From an uncultured Pseudomonadota bacterium (GTDB taxonomy: Bacteria > Myxococcota_A > Polyangia > HGW-17): a DNA stretch of 12,528 nucleotides. Within the stretch, counting starts at the first letter, position 1; each line of letters begins with the position of its first letter. The stretch lies in assembly GCA_938004375.1 (NCBI GenBank), contig CALKWH010000295.1, positions 1 through 12,528 of the forward strand. Direction: 5' to 3'. The position numbers and the translations under genes are program-made. The notes under the pieces were generated by a model. The model did no database searches and was not told where the DNA came from. It saw only the letters and a program-made list of their open reading frames with translations. Below, one piece after another: positions 8,601 through 12,528 of the stretch.

Positions 8601-9549
8601 CGACCACATCTTCTCCAGCGCCACCTGCACCGTCACCGGCGGCCCCGAGGGCATCTTCGCGGTGGACCTGCTCGCCGGCGAGCGCCTGCGCCTGAACGAG
8701 ACCGGCACGCTGGACGCCCAACTGCGCGTGCTGCCGGCCTGCACCACGACGGCCCCGGTCTGCCTGTTGAACACCGGCTCGGAGTCGAACATCTTGTTCA
8801 CCGCCCCCGCCGACGGCACCTATTACGTCGTGCTCGAGGCGTATTATTCGACGACCACGTCCGGCTACAACTTCACCATCGAGAAGTTCTACGCCACCGA
8901 GACTTCCTGTGTTGATGGCATTGACAATGACCTCGACGGGTCCATCGACTGCGCCGACAGCGAGTGCGCCGGCGCTAGCACCTGCGGTCCCGAGACTACG
9001 GACGCTTTCTGCGCCGACGGCATCGACAACGACGCCGACGGCCTGACCGACTGTGTCGATACCGATTGCGCCTCCTTCTGCACCATGGTTTTCTCGGAGA
9101 ACTTCAACACCTGGCCGTTGGTCGGATGGACCATCGTCGACGGCGGCACAGCCGGCTTTACGTGGATGGGCGCTTCCACTCCTGCTCTGACCGGCGCAAC
9201 CGGTCAGTGGGCTGTGGCTAACTCCGACGCCGCTGGCTCTGGCAGCACCTTCCTCGATGACCTGATCAGCCCTGCCATCAACCTCAGTGGGACCTCCTCC
9301 GTCATCCTGAGTTTCCGCCACTACTACCGACACCTTTCCGGCAGCGGTGCGGTCGCCATTTCCAACGACGGCGGTACTAATTGGACCAACGTCGCGACTT
9401 ACACTGCATCCTCGACGAATGGCGCCATCGCCAACATCAACATCTCTGCGGTGGCCGGGGGACAGTCGAACGTCTTGATTCGCTTCCGCTATACCTCAGG
9501 TTGGGACTGGTACTGGCTCATTGACGACGTGACCGTGCTCGCAAACTAA
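5683..9549 (+). CDS. Large modular Cys/Asp-rich surface lipoprotein with PPC-like domains and a C-terminal jelly-roll-like domain
   Basis: The product is 1288 aa and is predicted to be lipid-anchored and exported. Residues 1-22 are a signal (MKRTHW, then hydrophobic) ending LSIGC; Cys23 is the likely lipidated residue, although -3 is Ser rather than the usual Leu. An Asn/Lys linker (24-43) follows, then a myxo-type Cys repeat starting CGNGILEAGETCDG (44-91), and three eight-Cys modules (95-146, 149-201, 205-257). Four PPC-like beta domains follow (about 265-400, 563-695, 756-886, 947-1075), the last three with the hallmark FTAPADG(T/I)YY. Eleven Asp-rich Cys-capped repeats sit between them in groups of 5, 2, 2 and 2. 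The C-terminal domain (about 1134-1288) opens FSENFNTWPLVGWT and ends WDWYWLIDDVTVLAN, resembling MAM/choice-of-anchor J jelly rolls. The Asp-rich repeats probably bind calcium. Structural, adhesive or ligand-binding roles are all possible; no enzymatic motif is visible. A shorter paralogue follows. Confidence 0.88.
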   Translation: MKRTHWLSVLLLISVFSYLSIGCDDDVKKKTNNDNVNNVNNAECGNGILEAGETCDGTALGDEDCTTIEGDFTGGTLACAAGCGAFDTSGCTSGCSDACELDNRVCSGDTLRVCVADTETGCNVWSDTDCTLTSETCQVIEQVAQCASCEDACTLNAEQCNANDDGIEACVLGASGCTEWQNAACPQATPLCELQAGTPTCVADCEDACTLDVKQCNLAADGIETCVTGAQGCTEWQNNPCDVATPECQDLAGVATCMAPNGSGETCADVYTITIPFYTEGTDFTADFLAADMTLEGTGCDLNASGVDAVFAVDLAQDQAIIFAQGGGMDGVIYIQAVCDAAGECLDAADDGYYDDTEALLFEATAAGTYYLIVKSYYTSPSTASYAIAVFNYEDTTELTCDDGFDNDLDDLVDCDDPDCFGLGACTTETVCDDGLDNDNDSDIDCADTECAGIDPCGDENTAERCGDGLDNDNDGTTDCADADCAILGPCGPENTVAFCGDGLDNDNDTFVDCADTDCNGIGACGPENTDAYCIDRLDNDADGNTDCADADCAATNSCATGESCATPYTMALPFRVTGSNFGADYVNNHNFYNTAGNCTTGNGVEAIFAVTLTAGQELRMDETNTSFDAVIRVLGTCTDVNPTCLISSDYTETNLRFTAPADGTYYIVLEAYYSSAAYAYDFSAMIVTASEAGLCADGFDNDGDGATDCDDTECFGQTGCTTELNCSDGNDNDGDTLVDCDDDDCATFIACLGGDSCADALPVTLPFHATGTDITADFTNAQSFTGTNCDPASGVEAVFAVTLTAGQRIKMDEIGALDSVIHVIQPCANASTCLMSEDAGTNEINLVFTAPADGIYYVILEAWSGTPSSKSYDFSIINWDVTEANCADTLDEDFDGKIDCNDPDCFGQTGCTTELNCGDGFDNDDDTFTDCDDLDCAVATACELGEGCANPTVVTTFPYNVTGTNFGADYANDHIFSSATCTVTGGPEGIFAVDLLAGERLRLNETGTLDAQLRVLPACTTTAPVCLLNTGSESNILFTAPADGTYYVVLEAYYSTTTSGYNFTIEKFYATETSCVDGIDNDLDGSIDCADSECAGASTCGPETTDAFCADGIDNDADGLTDCVDTDCASFCTMVFSENFNTWPLVGWTIVDGGTAGFTWMGASTPALTGATGQWAVANSDAAGSGSTFLDDLISPAINLSGTSSVILSFRHYYRHLSGSGAVAISNDGGTNWTNVATYTASSTNGAIANINISAVAGGQSNVLIRFRYTSGWDWYWLIDDVTVLAN
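5965..6453 (+). repeat. Three tandem eight-cysteine modules (protein-level repeat)
   Basis: The second and third modules (residues 149-201 and 205-257) share exactly the spacing C-x3-C-x6-C-x9-C-x6-C-x7-C-x6-C-x8-C. The first (95-146) differs only in the middle (x7 and x7 in place of x9 and x6). Shared words are C(E/S)DAC, GIE(A/T)C and GCTEWQN. Eight evenly placed Cys suggest four disulfides per module outside the cytoplasm. The paralogue downstream carries the same three modules. Confidence 0.85.
6883..7341 (+). repeat. Five Asp-rich Cys-capped repeats, first group
   Basis: Twenty-residue repeats start at nt 6883, 6976, 7078, 7180 and 7282 with consensus CxDGxDNDxDGxxDCxDxDC. The fifth has Arg instead of the first Gly (CIDRLDND). 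Start-to-start spacing is 93, 102, 102 and 102 bp. The third and fourth copies share about 30 identical bases, pointing to recent duplication or conversion. The DND-D pattern resembles calcium-binding loops, and the Cys at both ends and at position 15 suggest disulfide closure. Confidence 0.9.
7768..7920 (+). repeat. Asp-rich repeat pair, second group
   Basis: Two repeats start at nt 7768 and 7861 (93-bp spacing), between the second and third PPC-like domains. The linker contains FGQTGCTTELNC, shared with the third group. Confidence 0.85.
8341..8493 (+). repeat. Asp-rich repeat pair, third group
   Basis: Repeats start at nt 8341 and 8434. The first is degenerate (CADTLDEDFDG in place of CxDGxDNDxDG) but keeps the Cys and most Asp positions; the second is canonical. 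Confidence 0.85.
8908..9069 (+). repeat. Asp-rich repeat pair, fourth group
   Basis: Repeats start at nt 8908 and 9010 (102-bp spacing) with a linker containing CGPETTDAFC, related to the linkers of the first group. They directly precede the C-terminal jelly-roll-like domain. Confidence 0.85.
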
Positions 9550-9604
9550 CGCCACGTCCTCTCACCCCCCGCCCCCCTGACCTGATCCCCACCTGATACG
9601 CCAA

Positions 9605-9616
9605 GCCCTCGAGGGC
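9605..9616. repeat. Perfect 12-bp palindrome GCCCTCGAGGGC
   Basis: It lies in the 129-bp gap between the two lipoprotein genes, upstream of the candidate promoter of the second. It has no loop and no T-run, so it is a poor terminator; an operator is possible, as is chance in GC-rich DNA. Confidence 0.3.
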
Positions 9617-9631
9617 GACCCCAACCCACGG

Positions 9632-9660
9632 TCGAAATCCGTCCCGTTTTCGGCTATGCT
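9632..9660 (+). promoter_or_regulatory. Possible sigma70-type promoter of the second lipoprotein gene
   Basis: TCGAAA (9632-9637) and TATGCT (9655-9660) are separated by 17 bp and each resembles a consensus box in four or five positions. Transcription would start near 9667, leaving a leader of roughly 12 nt containing the GGAGG ribosome site (9668-9672). The leader is short, so this is tentative. Confidence 0.3.
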
Positions 9661-9678
9661 CCCTGACGGAGGTGTCCG

Positions 9679-11628
9679 ATGTCTCTGTCTTTGCGCTGGC
9701 TCCCTGTCGTCCTCGTCCTCGCGCTCCCGGGCTGCGATGACGACCCCAAAAAGACCAACAACATCACCCCCGGCTGCGGCGACGGCGTCGCCGACCCGGC
9801 GCAGGGCGAGGAGTGCGACGGCGCGGACCTGCGCGGCCTTACCTGCCGCACCATCCTACTGGGCTTCGACGGCGGGGTCCTAGCATGTGACAGTTCCTGT
9901 CACCTCGACACCTCCGGCTGCCTGGGCTGCGACGACGCCTGCGGCGAGGCGGGCCTCACCCGGTGCGGCCCCGACGACCGCGGCGTCGAGACCTGCCAGG
10001 AGCTCGACTCCGGGTGCCTGGGATGGATCTACACCAGCTGCCCGGACGGCGCGCCGTTCTGCGTCGAGCACGAGGGCACCGCTGGCTGCACCGAGGCCTG
10101 CGTCGACGCCTGCACCCTCGACGACACGCGCTGCGACGGCGACGGAAACGCGGTCGAGACCTGCGTCACCGGTCCCGACGGCTGCACCGACTGGTCCGCC
10201 GCGCCCTGCACCGGGGAAACCCCCGTGTGCGTGGACGACGCAGACGGCACCCGCTGCACGGCCGTCCTGTGCGCCGACGACTGCCCCGCCGGCGAGCTCC
10301 GCTGCAACGGCGACGACACCGGCATCGAGACCTGCGTCACGGGCCCCAACGGCTGCGGCTCGTGGGTGAACACTCCCTGTGACGCGGCCACCCCCGCCTG
10401 CGACGACGGCGGCGGCACCCCCGCCTGCGTCTTCGTCAACGGCACGGGCGAGTCCTGCGACGACGCGCGGCGCATCACCGTGCCCTTCACCACCGCCGGC
10501 CTGGACTTCACCGCCGACTTCACCGCCCGTGACCTGGCCCTCTCCCACGGCACCTGCGGCGATGTCGAGCTCCCGGCGGGGAACGACGCCGTGTTCGAAC
10601 TGGAGCTCGTCGCCGGCGAGACCGTGGTCTTCTTGCAGGGCGGCGGACTCGACGGCGCGCTCTTCGTGCAGGCCCCCTGCACCGTCAACGGCCCCTGCCT
10701 CGAGGCGATGGACCAGCGGGGCGCCGGCGAGCTCGAGGAGCTCCTGTTCCAGGCTCCCGCCGACGGCGTCTACGCCTTCATCGTGGCCTCCCACCACGTG
10801 TCCCCGTCCGATCCCCGGTACCTGATCGCCGCCTACCACTACGAGGATCCCGCCGAGCTCTCCTGCGGCGACGGCTTCGACAACGACCTCGACGGCGACA
10901 CCGACTGCGACGACCCCGACTGCTTCGGCGCGCCGGGCCTGTGCGACACCGAGGCGGCCTGCGGCGACGGCCTCGACAACGACGCCGACGGCACCACCGA
11001 CTGCTTCGACGCCGAGTGCGCGGGGCTGGCCCCCTGCGGTCCCGAGGACACCGAGTCGGCCTGCGGCGACGGCCTCGACAACGACGCCGACGGCGACACC
11101 GACTGCGACGACGCGGGCTGCGGGCCCTCGGCCTTCTGCCCGGTGGTGCTGGTCTCCGAGGGCTTCGACAGGTGGCCGCCGTTCTACTGGATCTTCGTCA
11201 ACGACGGCGACCCGGGGTACATGACCTGGGTCTCCTCGGCCGGCACCTCCCACACGCTCCCGGGATCCGTCGGCCTCTTCGCCGTGGCCGACTCGAACGC
11301 CCTGGGTGTCATGACCGACCACGACGACCTGATCTTCACCCCCGAGTTCTCCTGCCAGGGCTACACCCACTTCGCCCTCGAGTTTCTCCACACCTACCGC
11401 GACTACTCCGACACCGACGTCGCCACCGTGGGTGTCACCCTCGACGGCGGCCTCTACAGTTGGATCCCGCTCGCCACCTACACCGCCGACACCGCCGAGG
11501 GCGTCCGCGAGCGCCTGGACCTGACCGCCGCCTGCGGCGGCAGCGCCCAGGCCTGGGTCTACTTCCGCTACGAGGCCACCTGGGACTGGTACTGGCTGCT
11601 CGACGAGGTCCGCGTCCTCGCCTGGTAA
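9679..11628 (+). CDS. Modular Cys/Asp-rich surface lipoprotein, shorter paralogue of the upstream gene
   Basis: The 649-aa product starts with a lipoprotein signal (1-18) ending LALPGC; Cys19 is the likely lipidated residue, followed by DDDPKKTNN, nearly the same linker as the upstream protein. A myxo-type Cys repeat (33-81) and three eight-Cys modules (84-137, 141-193, 198-250) follow. One PPC-like domain (about 260-395) has QAPADGVYAFIV. Three Asp-rich repeats start at residues 396, 428 and 462, the last ending DDAGC instead of DxDC. The C-terminal domain (about 488-649) opens VSEGFDRWPPFYW and ends WDWYWLLDEVRVLAW. It matches the upstream protein's order of parts but lacks the three duplicated units. 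The ATG at 9679 has GGAGG 6 nt upstream. The gene is more uniformly G/C-biased than the end of its paralogue. A surface structural or binding role is inferred; no catalytic motif is seen. Confidence 0.88.
   Translation: MSLSLRWLPVVLVLALPGCDDDPKKTNNITPGCGDGVADPAQGEECDGADLRGLTCRTILLGFDGGVLACDSSCHLDTSGCLGCDDACGEAGLTRCGPDDRGVETCQELDSGCLGWIYTSCPDGAPFCVEHEGTAGCTEACVDACTLDDTRCDGDGNAVETCVTGPDGCTDWSAAPCTGETPVCVDDADGTRCTAVLCADDCPAGELRCNGDDTGIETCVTGPNGCGSWVNTPCDAATPACDDGGGTPACVFVNGTGESCDDARRITVPFTTAGLDFTADFTARDLALSHGTCGDVELPAGNDAVFELELVAGETVVFLQGGGLDGALFVQAPCTVNGPCLEAMDQRGAGELEELLFQAPADGVYAFIVASHHVSPSDPRYLIAAYHYEDPAELSCGDGFDNDLDGDTDCDDPDCFGAPGLCDTEAACGDGLDNDADGTTDCFDAECAGLAPCGPEDTESACGDGLDNDADGDTDCDDAGCGPSAFCPVVLVSEGFDRWPPFYWIFVNDGDPGYMTWVSSAGTSHTLPGSVGLFAVADSNALGVMTDHDDLIFTPEFSCQGYTHFALEFLHTYRDYSDTDVATVGVTLDGGLYSWIPLATYTADTAEGVRERLDLTAACGGSAQAWVYFRYEATWDWYWLLDEVRVLAW
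9928..10428 (+). repeat. Three tandem eight-cysteine modules in the second lipoprotein
   Basis: Modules two and three (residues 141-193 and 198-250) keep exactly the C-x3-C-x6-C-x9-C-x6-C-x7-C-x6-C-x8-C spacing of the upstream paralogue. Module one (84-137) has x7 at the second interval. ETCVTGP(D/N)GC is shared between copies. Confidence 0.85.
10864..11121 (+). repeat. Three Asp-rich Cys-capped repeats in the second lipoprotein
   Basis: Repeats start at nt 10864, 10960 and 11062 (96 and 102 bp apart). The linker CGPEDTESAC matches the CGPENT-type linkers of the paralogue. The second and third copies share about 30 identical bases. Confidence 0.88.
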
Positions 11629-11666
11629 AAGGCACCTTTGAAGCTAGCCCCGTGTAGGGGGGATCG
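11628..11666. terminator. Small inverted repeats between convergent genes
   Basis: The 46-bp gap between the second lipoprotein gene and the OmpA gene holds AAAGGCACCTTT (a short dyad) and CCCC-GTGTA-GGGG. On the minus strand the first dyad is followed by a short T-run (CCTTTTACC). Either could be a weak bidirectional terminator; stems are short, so this is tentative. Confidence 0.3.
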
Positions 11667-11674
11667 GGAGAGAA

Positions 11675-12528
<854 letters not shown>

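Larger units (their letters stand above)
7180..8907 (+). repeat. Three tandem supra-modules of about 573-588 bp
   Basis: The unit is two Asp-rich repeats followed by one PPC-like domain. First repeats start at nt 7180, 7768, 8341 and 8908 (periods 588, 573, 567 bp); second repeats start at 7282, 7861, 8434 and 9010 (579, 573, 576 bp). A 30-bp stretch at 7834-7863 recurs identically at 8407-8436, exactly 573 bp apart. After the third unit the pair at 8908 leads into the C-terminal domain instead of another PPC-like domain. Confidence 0.85.

Noticed and set aside
5710..9333. Open frame of 1207 codons antisense to the large lipoprotein
   Set aside because: It is rich in Val, Gly, Ala and Glu runs, as expected from reading G/C-ended Asp/Cys/Thr codons backwards. 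It has no motif, and the sense frame has a signal peptide and clear domains. It is a composition shadow.
9880..11391. Open frame of 503 codons antisense to the second lipoprotein
   Set aside because: Same composition shadow; its Val/Gly/Ala-rich product mirrors the shadow of the paralogue because the sense genes are homologous.

Overview
The window reads as a complete or nearly complete assembly contig from a high-GC bacterium, most likely from the Myxococcota or another former deltaproteobacterial lineage. This is inferred from four things: strong G/C bias at third codon positions, a Ser/Thr kinase with a C-terminal membrane anchor and TPR-like tail, two large Cys/Asp-rich surface lipoproteins of a type common in myxobacteria-like genomes, and an OmpA protein with thrombospondin type 3 repeats. 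Bases 1-45 are not genomic. They match an Illumina P7/Read-2 adapter with an 8-base index. The right edge stops inside a perfect 53-bp direct repeat, so both ends look like assembly breaks.

Left part (46-5585, all + strand): the last 24 codons of an unidentified gene, then a membrane-anchored Ser/Thr kinase, a CPBP (CAAX/Abi) intramembrane protease, and a NatA-type ABC ATPase with its NatB-type ABC-2 permease. The gaps are 13 bp, 7 bp, a 4-bp GTGA overlap and 5 bp, so this is almost certainly one operon. The inferred theme is envelope signalling and export: the kinase senses or transduces, and the ABC exporter and protease act together at the membrane. Substrates are unknown.

Middle (5586-11628, + strand): an AT-rich 97-bp leader with two short palindromes and a TATAAT box precedes a 1288-aa predicted lipoprotein. 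After a 129-bp gap comes a shorter 649-aa paralogue. Both have the same order of parts: lipoprotein signal, Asn/Lys linker, myxo-type Cys repeat, three copies of an eight-cysteine module with nearly invariant spacing, a PPC-like beta domain, Asp-rich Cys-capped repeats (consensus CxDGxDNDxDGxxDCxDxDC), and a C-terminal jelly-roll-like domain ending in WDWYWL(I/L)D. The long paralogue has grown by tandem duplication of a unit of about 190 aa (two Asp-rich repeats plus one PPC-like domain).

Right part (11675-12528, - strand, convergent): the C-terminal part of an OmpA-like peptidoglycan-binding protein preceded by TSP3 calcium-type repeats; its N-terminus is outside the window.

No RNA genes, CRISPR arrays, transposases or attachment sites were seen. 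No gap longer than 129 bp lacks a gene. The least described content is the paralogous modular lipoprotein pair and its eight-cysteine module.
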